Positions 18,901-26,670 of a stretch of DNA of 64,000 nucleotides are shown in pieces. Source of the stretch: JAHBVH01 sp034432375 (GTDB lineage Bacteria; Chloroflexota; Anaerolineae; Caldilineales; Caldilineaceae). The DNA is taken from assembly GCA_034432375.1 (NCBI GenBank), contig DAOUCA010000034.1, forward strand, positions 58,727-122,726. Reading direction: 5' to 3'. The notes below the pieces were generated by a model. It ran no database searches and was not told where the DNA came from. It saw only the letters and a list, made by a program, of their open reading frames with translations. The position numbers and the translations under genes were made by a program. Numbering within the stretch: the stretch's first letter is position 1; the number at the start of each line of letters is the position of its first letter.

Positions 18901-21900
18901 CGCCGTCCCCGCCAACAGCGGCCAAGCACCGCCCGAACGGCTGATCCCCGTGCGCCAGGGTAGCATCTGCGTCGACAATAATAACCACATTTTTATCGTT
19001 GGCACCACCGCGCCCGATGGCAGCACCTACGGCGCGGCCACCGCGCCCTCGATCCGCGAGCCAAGCCGCCGACCGGTCCTGCTCTACAGCAGCGCGATTT
19101 CGCTCTACCACGGACGCATCGACCTCGGCGCGCAATTTGGTACCTTGCATGCCGGTGCGATGACGCAAGATTCTACCCGGCCTTTCCGCATGATCACGAC
19201 TGGTTTGGTACAAATCGATGTCAACCCGTGGCAAGGCTGGAGCGGCTTTGCCGACCCGCCACCCGGCCCGTCGCGCTATATCGAGATTGACCAGCGCTCG
19301 GCCACCGGGGAACAAGATGGTACGATCAAGGTGACGACTGCGCCCTACTCGCCGCAAAACGAGGGAACGAATGTACCGATTGATTCGCTCTGGCGCCGGC
19401 GCGCCGCGCTCAATAGTGCTGGCTTTGAACTCACCCTCGACGCCAATATCAACGTGCCGAACATGCGTGTGGCCGGCCTCGATCTGCGCTTCCACGCGCC
19501 CGGCCAGCCCCATGTGCCGACCAACAGTGGCCGTGTCGCCGAGATCCGCTTGCCCAACGCCACGATCCACCAATCGGCGCAGATGGGCGGTGCGTACAAG
19601 CCGGTCACCGCCGTGATCCGTAAATCGGGTGCCTTCCTGCGCGAAGTTGACAACAGCCAACAGGATGACGACAGCGCGATCCCAAGCTGTGGTGCCACGC
19701 GTAGCTGTCTCGACGTGCGCAACCCCGACGACATCACCAACGCCGACTGGCAGATGCCCGATATCGACATCAGCGGGCAGGCGGGGACGTTGCTCTTCCA
19801 GCGTGCCGGCGAAGTCCAAGCCTTTTCGACCGATCATCCCGACGCTGGCAAGTTGCCCGTAAGCGCAAGCGCAGCCGCTATCCCCAATGCGGGTCCCAAC
19901 TTCAACTTCAAAGCCTTCAAAAACTTTGTCACCGTCGAGATTGGCGAATGTGATGGCATCGAGAACGCCACCATCGTCAAGGCGCACGGCAAAATCTCGC
20001 CGCCGATGATCGGCAGCGATGGCGTCACCGGCTTTGAGGCCTCCTACGAATTCTGTGAAAATAAATTCCGCCACGCCCACCTCAAGTTCAAGACCTTCCC
20101 GCCCGGCATTCCCGTTGGTGCGAGTGGGCTCGTGCTGAGCATGTTGGAGGGCGAGGTCAATGTCGCGCCCGACCACACGACGATTCAACTGACCATCGAT
20201 TTCCGCACGATTGACGGCTTGACCTTGACCGGTGGCGGCGGCACACTCTTGATCGACACCGCGGGGCGCTTTGCCGTCGGTGGCCATGCCACGCTGCTTG
20301 CCAAATTTGATCTCGGTGGCCAGTTGAGCATTGCCTGGAATCCAATGGATATTCTACAAGAGGCACACATCAGTTACGAGGATTGGGTCAAAGGCTATCT
20401 GCGCATGCACACCTGGGTCGGCCAGGGCTTTAACAACCAATACAGCTGGATCCACGACAATGACACCCACTTCACCGGCACGATTGGCGCCAAACTGACC
20501 CTGAAGAAAGGGCGCATTGGGCAATTTTGGAAGATCAAACTGCCGCCGGTCGATATTGTCTTTGGTGTGGAAATCTCGATTGGCGAGTTCTGCAAGAACG
20601 CGAGCTGCACCAGCTATGAGTGGGGCGTGCAGGGCAAGATCACGATCCTCAAATTCACCGTCGGCCTCTATGTGGGCCGCAGCGGTGCCAAATTCTTCTT
20701 TGGTGACAAAGGCAAGCGGCTGCTCGATGAAGGGCCGGCACTGGCTGCGGCGGACGCGGCCCAACTCGGTGCGCTCACCATCTACCCACTGGGGCCGGTC
20801 TCGGATCTGGCGGACGGGGCCACGCTCGACTTTGGCGCAGCCGAACCGCTCTGTCCCGAAGCGAATGGCGTCGCGACTTGCACCTTTACCGTCGAACCCG
20901 ACACCGGCGAAGCGTTGATCAGCGTCGGCTGGGCCGAGGGCACCTTACCCAACGCCACCCTCTTTGCACCCGATGGCACACCGGTCACCGCCAATGGCCA
21001 CGCGCCTCAGGTTGATCCAGCAATGGGTGACGACCTGCTCTTCTACGCGGTCAACGCCGGTGGCACGGTCCAATTCTACATGGACCTGACGAGTGCACTC
21101 TACACGATTGCGGACCCGCAGCCTGGTACCTGGACGCTGACCCTCGGCAACCTGACTGGCCAAGAACATTACAACCTGCTCTTTGCCGCCAACGCACCCG
21201 CGCCACAACTGACGCTGACGTCGCCCAACAATGTGCAAGCCGCTGGCACGCTCGATATCAACTGGACCGTCACGCCGCCCTCTGCCGATGCGACGGTTCA
21301 CCTATCCTACATCACCGCCGCCGATTACCAGGCGTATATTGCTGCGCTTGATGCCGGCGCGTCGCTGACTGAGACATTACCCTACCTGGCCGGCACGCAA
21401 CTCGCACCGCCCCAACCGGCCAACGCCGGTAACTATGGCTGGCCGGTCGCCCTGCCCGCCGCTGGCAGCTACTACATCGTCGCCCGCCTCGACCACCCGA
21501 TCCACGGTTCGACCTATGCGATCTCGCCAGGGCCAGTCAATTATACTGACAACAGCGTGCCCGCCACGCCAGGGGGCGTTGCGCTTAGCGCCGAGCCGGG
21601 CACCGATGACGGCCTGGTTGTGAGTTGGGAACGTAACAACGAGCCGGATCTGAGCTACTATGAGCTTGTCTACAGTGTTCCAAATCTCGATCAGCCCGGC
21701 GGCTTTGCTGAGAAAGTTTTGACCGTGCCGCCAAGCAGTCGCGTGCTCGGCCACCCAACGCGCGAAACGGCGCGGCTGCTCGGTCTGGTCAACGGCATCG
21801 CTACCGAGGTTTGCGTGCGCGCCATTGACAACAGCGGTAATCAGAGTGCCTGTTCGGCCATCCGCAGCGGCACCCCCAAGCAGAGCGGCGTGGCGCTTCA

Positions 21901-23455
21901 ACTGCGGCCAACCCTTAGTGCGGTGCAAGCGCAGCCGAATGGCGCGCTAACCGCGCAGTGGAATGCCGCGGCTGGTAACAACGGCTATCTCCTCTCGTGG
22001 GGCTATGGTTGCGCCGGCAGCTACAGCGGTCCCTTTGCCGCCGAAGGCGCGCCCAACCTGGATGTGGGCAACGCCACCAGCTTTACGCTCAACGGACTGC
22101 CACCAGGCACCTATCGGGTTGCGCTGCGCGGCTATCAACAGGATGGCCAACTGCGTGCGGTAATGCAAGCACTGACCAATTTCTCTGACCCAATGCGGCT
22201 GCTGCTGAGCAATGGCACCGACGGCGATGGGGATGGCTTGCCCGATGACTGGGCCGATCGCTTTGGCGTTCATGGCAGCGGTGAAGATCCCGACGGCGAC
22301 GGCGTCAACAACAAATTCGAGCAGCTCCACTTCACCGATCCCATCACCGCCGACAGCGACAACGACGGCTTCAACGATGGCGACGAACTCTTCACCTGGC
22401 TCACCGACCCCTGTGACCCCAGCGCCGTGCCTGACACCAGTGGCGCGCCGTATATGGTGGTGATGCCCGACTATGGTAGCCTGCAATTCGAGGGCGCGGT
22501 CAACCTGGGTACCAACACCGTCCACCGATTGTCGATCCGCAATCGCGGCAGCGGCAACCTGACCTGGAGTGCCAGCGCCAGCGCACCGTGGATCAAACTC
22601 AACACGACGGGCGGCGGCCCGCTGCGCTGGTTTGATGAACGCAACACCGTCGAGGTGCGCGTTGACCTGAGTGGACTCACCCCCGGTTACTACGAAGGCA
22701 CGGTGCGTGTGCAAAGTACCACCGGCTCGCCCGTGCGCGACGGCCAGCAGACGATACCAGTGCGGCTGTGGGTGCTGCGTGAAGAGACGCGGCCAAACAC
22801 GATGGTTGAGGGCTACGTCTTCCTCGATGAAAATGGCAACGGCAAAGAAGATGCGAACGAAACCACCAAGGTTGGCGGGGTGGCGGTCGACGTGCTCAAC
22901 AGCGGCGGCGCGTTAATGACGACGGTCGAAACGCAGCAGGGGGGCTTCTTCACCTTCCAGCAACTGCCCTACGCCACCTACGGCCTGACCGCCGGCCGCG
23001 GCGATCCCGAACTGGTGGTGACCACGCCCGACCCGCTGCCGATCCACCTAACGCAACAGGCCGGCATCATCCCGAACGTCAAGATTGGCGTCAAGCGTGT
23101 CCCGCTGGCCGATCGCGATAGCGATGGCGACGGCGTGCGTGACCCCGACGAAGATCGCAACCGCGACGGCAACCTGAAGAATGACGACAGCGATGGCGAC
23201 GGCATCCCAGATTATCGTGACCCCGATGACGACGGCGACAGCATTGCCACACTCACCGAGTTGACCTTCGGTGACAGCGACGGCGACGGCCTGCCCAACT
23301 ACCTCGACCCCGATGATGATAACGATGGCGCACCGACTTCCGTGGAAGGCACCGGTGATCGCAACGGCAACGGCATTCCCGACTATCTCGATAAAACGAT
23401 CGCGGTGATGGATGGGTTGCCGCTTAGGGTTTATCTGCCGGTGATTGTACGCTAG
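15983..23455 (+). CDS. Giant secreted multidomain protein, 2490 residues
   Basis: It has a signal peptide (about residues 15-42, ending AVRAAD). A ~300-residue N-terminal region resembles the start of Rhs/SpvB-like shell proteins (RYYDLGNGQQLAEVSSRP). A DNRLRE-like region follows at about 430-560 (LRFNTLPVLPAAATITGATL ... LLNSWYGG). A long central part (600-1600) has no family that I recognise. FN3-like sequence lies near 1865-1975 and Asp-rich thrombospondin type 3 repeats (DGDGDGLPDDW) near 2080-2130. A BACON/Ig-like segment follows at ~2165-2260, an SdrD-B-like collagen-binding fold (VEGYVFLDENGNGKEDANE) at ~2275-2350, then more Asp/Gly/Asn calcium repeats to ~2480. The tail is VYLPVIVR. 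It probably acts as a calcium-stabilised surface or matrix protein. GGGGAAA lies 4-5 bases before the ATG. A terminator follows. A degraded fragment of a relative is at 25831-25974. Confidence 0.85.
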   Translation: MQTLSPHRQRTPYSMVQRCVHLTTVCALLLSMLSPLLSAPAVRAADLPIATERIQFTTDFAPLPTTTVAEPLERSAPIPSTWQGHPEVLEQRDAFTRYYDLGNGQQLAEVSSRPRHYQDRAGQWQTIDPRFEAVAEGFVIQQNSLRASLGLTSTVAMIQHGATTLGWSPQALLATAADGQEQTLAQPLAVADAEAGEDDTVHTALSADGRRLTYGGHWSDATLQEQFTSASGSLEQSLILAAAPRLPQPSLGWMAVAQRWLPGNRSQSSPQSLALASELYLFSGETLWVNGKAQTTQFDTAATPDARLEVRDGNGDVVLAFAPVVAYEEADPSVQVAGHYHGELLEPNVWRLQMVTPWAWWVDPDRAYPAVLDPDIYVEALKPTTITRHYEVTDVQNPDVLCGINLSQDTPAEALEVSTGVIFCRLEGAEEFSKDADFTTASTLRFNTLPVLPAAATITGATLAFSGMVAGDDLPLEIVNPANNAVVGNYTLTVDNPIDSCATEPCNRLLAATANITAEVTLNAGQIVPLLNSWYGGANQGLLTRVAPNSFQNCNPLTIARPYTDVSNFGCGFITTTGPRLLIQYTTPALTAGSLLLNQPMPFAGDGEVIGRSDHNFQTGILPQDWSVVAVLGNSAQNRHVYTPLAVAGKTSRRTGEGGPYNRHVNFVMLDNQQNQLPSALGVHVHGAPENYANGAIADGTYDLFWQGPHQAPLPTPTTNWNSTQRGFGHSDLIGLFPFDLAAGYTLAVRVLAPQSTDIHVELFSPQPGLYDAQQGEELYDPFVAVRDESPIPGPSAPDGHGNRVYSIDAKSSALVTERWALAIAHDGANTTCPAPPPGVAAAAAAGGASGCPTVQVTIETLACPPGEYPTVRFGCQSLLYPHEQVTSAVILPPLAAATTDQATVPDTPTATNVVVPRTATYDVGNVRIFSEGGFIGDEGGEPAPSAALYGGNYRVCTMDEGKGMPLLGLTSDAVPANSGQAPPERLIPVRQGSICVDNNNHIFIVGTTAPDGSTYGAATAPSIREPSRRPVLLYSSAISLYHGRIDLGAQFGTLHAGAMTQDSTRPFRMITTGLVQIDVNPWQGWSGFADPPPGPSRYIEIDQRSATGEQDGTIKVTTAPYSPQNEGTNVPIDSLWRRRAALNSAGFELTLDANINVPNMRVAGLDLRFHAPGQPHVPTNSGRVAEIRLPNATIHQSAQMGGAYKPVTAVIRKSGAFLREVDNSQQDDDSAIPSCGATRSCLDVRNPDDITNADWQMPDIDISGQAGTLLFQRAGEVQAFSTDHPDAGKLPVSASAAAIPNAGPNFNFKAFKNFVTVEIGECDGIENATIVKAHGKISPPMIGSDGVTGFEASYEFCENKFRHAHLKFKTFPPGIPVGASGLVLSMLEGEVNVAPDHTTIQLTIDFRTIDGLTLTGGGGTLLIDTAGRFAVGGHATLLAKFDLGGQLSIAWNPMDILQEAHISYEDWVKGYLRMHTWVGQGFNNQYSWIHDNDTHFTGTIGAKLTLKKGRIGQFWKIKLPPVDIVFGVEISIGEFCKNASCTSYEWGVQGKITILKFTVGLYVGRSGAKFFFGDKGKRLLDEGPALAAADAAQLGALTIYPLGPVSDLADGATLDFGAAEPLCPEANGVATCTFTVEPDTGEALISVGWAEGTLPNATLFAPDGTPVTANGHAPQVDPAMGDDLLFYAVNAGGTVQFYMDLTSALYTIADPQPGTWTLTLGNLTGQEHYNLLFAANAPAPQLTLTSPNNVQAAGTLDINWTVTPPSADATVHLSYITAADYQAYIAALDAGASLTETLPYLAGTQLAPPQPANAGNYGWPVALPAAGSYYIVARLDHPIHGSTYAISPGPVNYTDNSVPATPGGVALSAEPGTDDGLVVSWERNNEPDLSYYELVYSVPNLDQPGGFAEKVLTVPPSSRVLGHPTRETARLLGLVNGIATEVCVRAIDNSGNQSACSAIRSGTPKQSGVALQLRPTLSAVQAQPNGALTAQWNAAAGNNGYLLSWGYGCAGSYSGPFAAEGAPNLDVGNATSFTLNGLPPGTYRVALRGYQQDGQLRAVMQALTNFSDPMRLLLSNGTDGDGDGLPDDWADRFGVHGSGEDPDGDGVNNKFEQLHFTDPITADSDNDGFNDGDELFTWLTDPCDPSAVPDTSGAPYMVVMPDYGSLQFEGAVNLGTNTVHRLSIRNRGSGNLTWSASASAPWIKLNTTGGGPLRWFDERNTVEVRVDLSGLTPGYYEGTVRVQSTTGSPVRDGQQTIPVRLWVLREETRPNTMVEGYVFLDENGNGKEDANETTKVGGVAVDVLNSGGALMTTVETQQGGFFTFQQLPYATYGLTAGRGDPELVVTTPDPLPIHLTQQAGIIPNVKIGVKRVPLADRDSDGDGVRDPDEDRNRDGNLKNDDSDGDGIPDYRDPDDDGDSIATLTELTFGDSDGDGLPNYLDPDDDNDGAPTSVEGTGDRNGNGIPDYLDKTIAVMDGLPLRVYLPVIVR

Positions 23456-23475
23456 GAGCGAAGGGAGGAAAGAAA

Positions 23476-23509
23476 AAAACCACCATCGGTCTAGGCCGAC
23501 GGTGGTTTT
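23476..23509 (+). terminator. Hairpin terminator after the 2490-aa gene
   Basis: AAAACCACCATCGG pairs with CCGACGGTGGTTTT (one mismatch pair) around a short loop, 20 bases after the stop at 23455. The stem ends in T residues. An analogous hairpin follows the degraded relative at 26003-26035. Confidence 0.75.
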
Positions 23510-23625
23510 GGCATTGTTGGGGGAACAAAAACATTGTTGTTTTGTATGGCCAATCACACAACTTGGCTATTGTTTTCGTAAAAAAGGAACTTGTTTTTTC
23601 TAGATGTTTTCCGTTACAATAGCCA

Positions 23626-23658
23626 TGCTTTGGGCTTATTTACGCCGGGATGTACTAG
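23626..23658. repeat. Solo end of the 102-bp CTAG element
   Basis: Read in reverse complement this is CTAGTACATCCCGGCGTAAA and so on, matching the left end of the element at 44659-44760 (CTAGTACACCGCGGCGTAAA). Its CTAG is shared with the left end of the 155-bp element that follows, so the latter probably inserted into an older 102-bp-type element. Confidence 0.6.
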
Positions 23659-23958
23659 GGTCTGTGGACATTTGCCAAAACGACCAATCAATTTGGCCGA
23701 CTATACGCAAATCAGAATGAAACCCCTAGTTTCGGCCCGCGTGCGTCGCACTGACGGAAGCATCTAGTGGACTGGAAGCAGTTGGCGGTCAGTGCGACGC
23801 ACGCGATCCCGTTGGTCCGCAAAACTCCGGTTCTCATTCTAAACGCAGTATAACCCCGAAAAGCCGCCTCAGCGGCTAGGTATGTAGCCGCTGAGGCGGC
23901 TTTTCGGGGTTAGCAGCGGGTTTCAACCCTGCAAACTTGAAATGTCAACAGAACCTAG
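23655..23958. mobile_element. 155-bp CTAG-flanked miniature element, copy A (interrupted)
   Basis: The ends are CTAGGGTCTGTGGACATTT and, reverse complemented, CTAGGTTCTGTTGACATTT, each starting with CTAG. The core holds a stem GCCGCCTCAGCGG/CCGCTGAGGCGGC around GTATGTAG and a second small hairpin GGGTTTCAACCC. It is split by the 147-bp TA element at 23704-23850. Removing that plus one TA leaves 155 bp, nearly identical to the intact copy at 44339-44492. The ends and CTAG target resemble IS5-group insertions (YTAR target), which is inference. The hydrolase gene starts 43 bp after its right end. Confidence 0.9.
23704..23850. mobile_element. 147-bp TA-flanked miniature element, copy 2 (nested)
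   Basis: This is the reverse complement of the element at 10550-10696, the same 147 bp in length and differing at scattered positions. TA stands just outside both ends (23702-23703 and 23851-23852). The intact CTAG element at 44339 has a single TA at the corresponding point (GCCGAC-TA-AC), so it serves as the empty site and proves a TA duplication. Confidence 0.93.
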
Positions 23959-24001
23959 TCAACAGAGAACGCGAACAGTTTTTATACAAGGGAGGTTCAC
24001 G

Positions 24002-24604
24002 GTGGCAACGCACATCGTCTCTGTCGATCTGCAGAATGAATTCTGTACGGAAGGGGGAGCGCTCTATCGTCCCCGTCCCTGTGTGCCCTTCATTTCACAG
24101 ATTCTCGTGCCATTTGTGCGTGAACGTGGTTATCGTATCGCTGAAATCATTTCGGACTATCGCGCAACCGCACCAGAAAGTGAACCATCCACATGCGTAC
24201 CGGGCCAGTGGGGCTATCAATCACTCCTTCCCGCCGATCTGAAACATCCGTCGGTATGGGTGAAAGCCGAGCCTTCCCCGGCTTGGACGCGTACGGGCGC
24301 TGGAGAGGCAGAGCAGCGTCCAGGGCAACCCTATGCTGTACCAGATGCCTTCAGCGCGTGGCTGCTCAAAACGATTGGCGCACCAGCCGCAGATCAGGAG
24401 ATCATCCTGGTCGGCTTGATGCTCGAAATCTGTGTCCTCAGTACATTACAAGAGTTGAAGTACCGGGGCTACTGTGTAAAGGTCTTGTCCGAAGGGGTAG
24501 ACACCTATTCAGGCAGCGTGGAGCAGAAACAACTGCTGTTTGAGGCCCTTTTCCCCTTCTGGGGGCAGGCGATCTCGTGGGCGCAAATGCAAGAGGTAAA
24601 TTGA
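24002..24604 (+). CDS. Isochorismatase-like cysteine hydrolase
   Basis: A 200-residue protein of the isochorismatase/nicotinamidase superfamily. It has the N-terminal Asp (IVSVDLQNEFC), a middle basic segment, and the catalytic Cys in VGLMLEICVLSTLQELKYRGY, the position of 'GL..e.CV..ta.....gy' in the family. It probably hydrolyses an amide or ester of a small molecule; the substrate is unknown. GTG at 24002 is chosen because GGGAGG stands 8-9 bases before it; an in-frame ATG at 23942 lies inside the miniature element and has no ribosome site. Element copy A occupies the upstream region and may affect transcription. Confidence 0.82.
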   Translation: MATHIVSVDLQNEFCTEGGALYRPRPCVPFISQILVPFVRERGYRIAEIISDYRATAPESEPSTCVPGQWGYQSLLPADLKHPSVWVKAEPSPAWTRTGAGEAEQRPGQPYAVPDAFSAWLLKTIGAPAADQEIILVGLMLEICVLSTLQELKYRGYCVKVLSEGVDTYSGSVEQKQLLFEALFPFWGQAISWAQMQEVN

Positions 24605-24777
24605 GTTTAACTCAGATGATGCCATTTACATTGTGCGCGGAAATTTGGCTTTTGTTGCCTGCTTGGGAATGGGTTGATTGGCGGCTGTTACTGGTTACGT
24701 TGTCTTGGGACACTGGCCATCGTGATGATCTGTCTGCTGAAGGCAGGCAGCAATCGCAAAGGAACGTATACGACCCG

Positions 24778-25057
24778 ATGAATCTTACAATCCACCCATT
24801 TACACCGGATCTCTGGCCGGCGTTTGAAGAGCTGTTCGGCAAGGGTGGGGCAAGCAACGGTTGTTGGTGTATGTATTGGCGGATCGGTAGTGCGTATCAC
24901 AAACGCGAGCGGGCGGAAAACCGGCCAATCCCAAAGTGCATCCAATGTTTTCACCGGCACCGCTTCGGCGTTTGCCCGTGCCGGTTTCAAAGCTGTCGCC
25001 TGTCGCACCCCTGCGCGCCCGATTATGCGTCACGACTTGAAAAAGGGAACACCATGA
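24778..25057 (+). pseudogene. GNAT acetyltransferase with internal deletion and frameshift
   Basis: The first 48 codons (MNLTIHPFTPDLWPAFEELF ... AENR) closely match the intact GNAT at 6983. At about 24918-24930 the sequence jumps to the part that corresponds to residue ~147 onward (SNVFTGTASAFARAGFKAVA) in another frame and runs to RPIMRHDL. Some 300 bp, including the whole acetyl-CoA site, are missing, so it cannot be active. The first frame stays open to 25191 by chance. Confidence 0.88.
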
Positions 25058-25145
25058 TATTTGTGCTTGCCGGTACGAAGTGCTCGATCATGAAGCGCAA
25101 CTGCGTAATGTTTTACAATCACACAGAAAACTATAGGACAAGAAG

Positions 25146-25571
25146 ATGTCTCCGAAACAATGGGTATTTGACCCCGATAGTGGTGGGGTGAAGATCAAGG
25201 AAGCGACAAAACAGCGGACGGAAAAGCGCATCCGCGACTATGCCGAAGCCAATTTCGCGGGGCGCTATACGCGCCTTGAGATTCGCTTCCGCGGACAATT
25301 TTGTTATGTCGATGCGTTCACAGAGCCAGCGCCACCTGGCCCCAATTGGCCGCCACCGGATTGGCCAGAAAGTCGAGAAGCGTATATGGAACGGCTGCGC
25401 AATACGCCAACGCATCTTTTTCGGTTGCGCTATTTTGGCAATGACGAAGGCTGGGGTTTGGCGTTTTACAGTTATGCGCAAGATAAATATGAGCTGTCGG
25501 TCTATCCCACTGGCGAATTTTTCGGTACACCAGAAGTAGCGCTACAAACCGCGGCGGAATTTCATCTTTAA
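25146..25571 (+). CDS. Small conserved hypothetical protein
   Basis: 141 residues starting MSPKQWVFDPDSGGVKIKEA. I recall proteins of this pattern (FDP.SGG.KI......R....YA......YTRL..RF.....Y.DAY.EP) from Chloroflexota and cyanobacteria, without a known function. It has no signal peptide, membrane segment or metal motif. It is rich in aromatic residues with a Pro-rich turn (PAPPGPNWPPPDWPES). AGGAC lies 7 bases before the ATG. It sits intact among degraded genes. Confidence 0.7.
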   Translation: MSPKQWVFDPDSGGVKIKEATKQRTEKRIRDYAEANFAGRYTRLEIRFRGQFCYVDAFTEPAPPGPNWPPPDWPESREAYMERLRNTPTHLFRLRYFGNDEGWGLAFYSYAQDKYELSVYPTGEFFGTPEVALQTAAEFHL

Positions 25572-25647
25572 ATGGGTTAATGGATGCAAAACTCTACGCT
25601 GCTCCACCCTACGTGTAACGCCAGTTCAGCGCCCTGTTGATTACGTT

Positions 25648-25780
25648 GTGGCTACGCCTATTCTCGCCACGAAACTCTATACCCCCAGCGTGTCCGATTA
25701 TTGCCCATCATCCGTACCGTTTTCTCGCCTACCTCGTCGCAGCGTTGCAGACCGTTGCGCCACAGATGGGCACAACGCGC
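25648..25780 (+). pseudogene. Remnant of a MalT/LuxR-type STAND regulator
   Basis: The frame at 25648 reads (V/M)ATPILATKLYTPS, the standard N-terminus of MalT-like LuxR regulators. After a frame change, 25706-25780 reads HHPYRFLAYLVAALQTVAPQ, the sequence that in these proteins follows the ATPase Walker region. Roughly 80 codons between the two parts, including the P-loop, are missing, and nothing of the remaining ~700 residues is left. Confidence 0.75.
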
Positions 25781-25830
25781 ATAAGTCCACCGCAGCAGTT
25801 GACCTGCTTGTGCGCACGTGGGCAATTGCT

Positions 25831-25974
25831 GAACTGCGCGTCGTCGACCTGCGCTTTATCCCGGCCAGCCCTATGTGCCGACCAATAGTGGCCATGTCGC
25901 CGAGATCAGTCTGTTTAACGCGACTATGGGATGGGTTATCGGTAACGGTGTATTTGCCGATGATTGTGCGGTAG
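25831..25974 (+). pseudogene. Fragment of a 2490-aa-type exported protein gene
   Basis: 25861-25924 reads PGQPYVPTNSGHVAEISLF, matching PGQPHVPTNSGRVAEIRLP of the giant protein (about residue 1172). The sequence then jumps, in another frame, to VTVYLPMIVR and a stop at 25974, matching the extreme C-terminus VYLPVIVR. The terminator-like hairpin after it also corresponds. It is an internally deleted, frameshifted copy, either of the gene at 15983 or of a close relative elsewhere. Confidence 0.85.
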
Positions 25975-26002
25975 GGGGGGAAGAGAGGAGATGTTGAGGA
26001 AG

Positions 26003-26035
26003 AGAGCGCCGCCGGCCCTATGCCGACGGCGCTCT
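26003..26035 (+). terminator. Hairpin terminator after the gene fragment
   Basis: AGAGCGCCGCCGGC pairs with GCCGACGGCGCTCT (one mismatch) with a 5-base loop, about 30 bases after the stop at 25974. It probably belonged to the ancestral gene and may now serve readthrough from 25146. Confidence 0.65.
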
Positions 26036-26117
26036 ATGGATGTAATAGAGGAAGTGAAGGGTGTGAACGCTTATGGATCGAGAAAATTTAGCGCTACTCT
26101 CTCTGGAGTTTAACCAC

Positions 26118-26600
26118 TCACATAATTTCCTTAAAGGTCCGCAGCAGCTTTTGACAGCGCGTGAGATCCGAGGAGAACGCAGCGCTCGTCAACGGTGTAT
26201 TCAGAAATTCACTGTAGCCTGGTACCGATTGTACGTCAATCTCGGTGAGATTCCGAAAGCCCATCGACCAATCTGGAAACTGCCGCTTTTCGAGCGGTCC
26301 CCGTAGCAACGTCAACATTCCCTTGTGTCTAGAGTCACTCTCGATTTTTGCGTGAAGCGCCCGTACAACCCGCTCCTCACCTTCGAGAAGCTGCATGAAG
26401 TTGCCCTCTTTATAGAGCAACATACCGGTAATGCCGAGTTTATTGTTATTCTCTCTACTCTTGGCGAGTAGGGTGAGCAGATCTTGCTGTGAGAACGATA
26501 TGGCTGCTGAACTCACGTAAATAGTAAAAAACACTTGCGTATACTTTCTGTCCAGTAAACGGCATTCCAAATTGGGGTTCTTGGCTGGCTTTCCGACCAA
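26118..26600 (-). CDS. BLUF-domain blue-light sensor
   Basis: A short, single-domain flavin photoreceptor. The BLUF fold is clear. The Tyr that hydrogen-bonds FAD-linked Gln is in IYVSSA, the Asn in SRENNNKLGITGML, and the Gln in GNFMQLLEGEE. The Trp/Met switch region is FPDWSMGF. A C-terminal helix of ~35 residues follows, and no output domain is attached, so it must act through a protein partner. The frame opens at 26600 (160 residues), but the family usually starts 5-8 residues before the key Tyr, so a GTG near 26530 may be the true start. It lies 70 bp downstream of allG on the same strand. AppA, PixD and YcgF are relatives; no partner gene is recognisable nearby. Confidence 0.88.
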   Translation of the reverse strand: MVGKPAKNPNLECRLLDRKYTQVFFTIYVSSAAISFSQQDLLTLLAKSRENNNKLGITGMLLYKEGNFMQLLEGEERVVRALHAKIESDSRHKGMLTLLRGPLEKRQFPDWSMGFRNLTEIDVQSVPGYSEFLNTPLTSAAFSSDLTRCQKLLRTFKEIM

Positions 26601-26670
26601 TCATTGGCGCGGAAAAGGTATTTGTGGAGTGGTGGTCTCCGTTGATTGGCTCAGGTTAGGTTTCTGCTTA

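Noticed and set aside
18401..20287. 628-codon minus-strand frame
   Set aside because: It lies entirely antisense to the giant exported protein gene, has no ribosome site and no family features; it is a codon-bias shadow.
24577..25191. 204-codon plus-strand frame across the GNAT remnant
   Set aside because: Only its middle matches a GNAT; the rest is out-of-frame sequence after the deletion junction.
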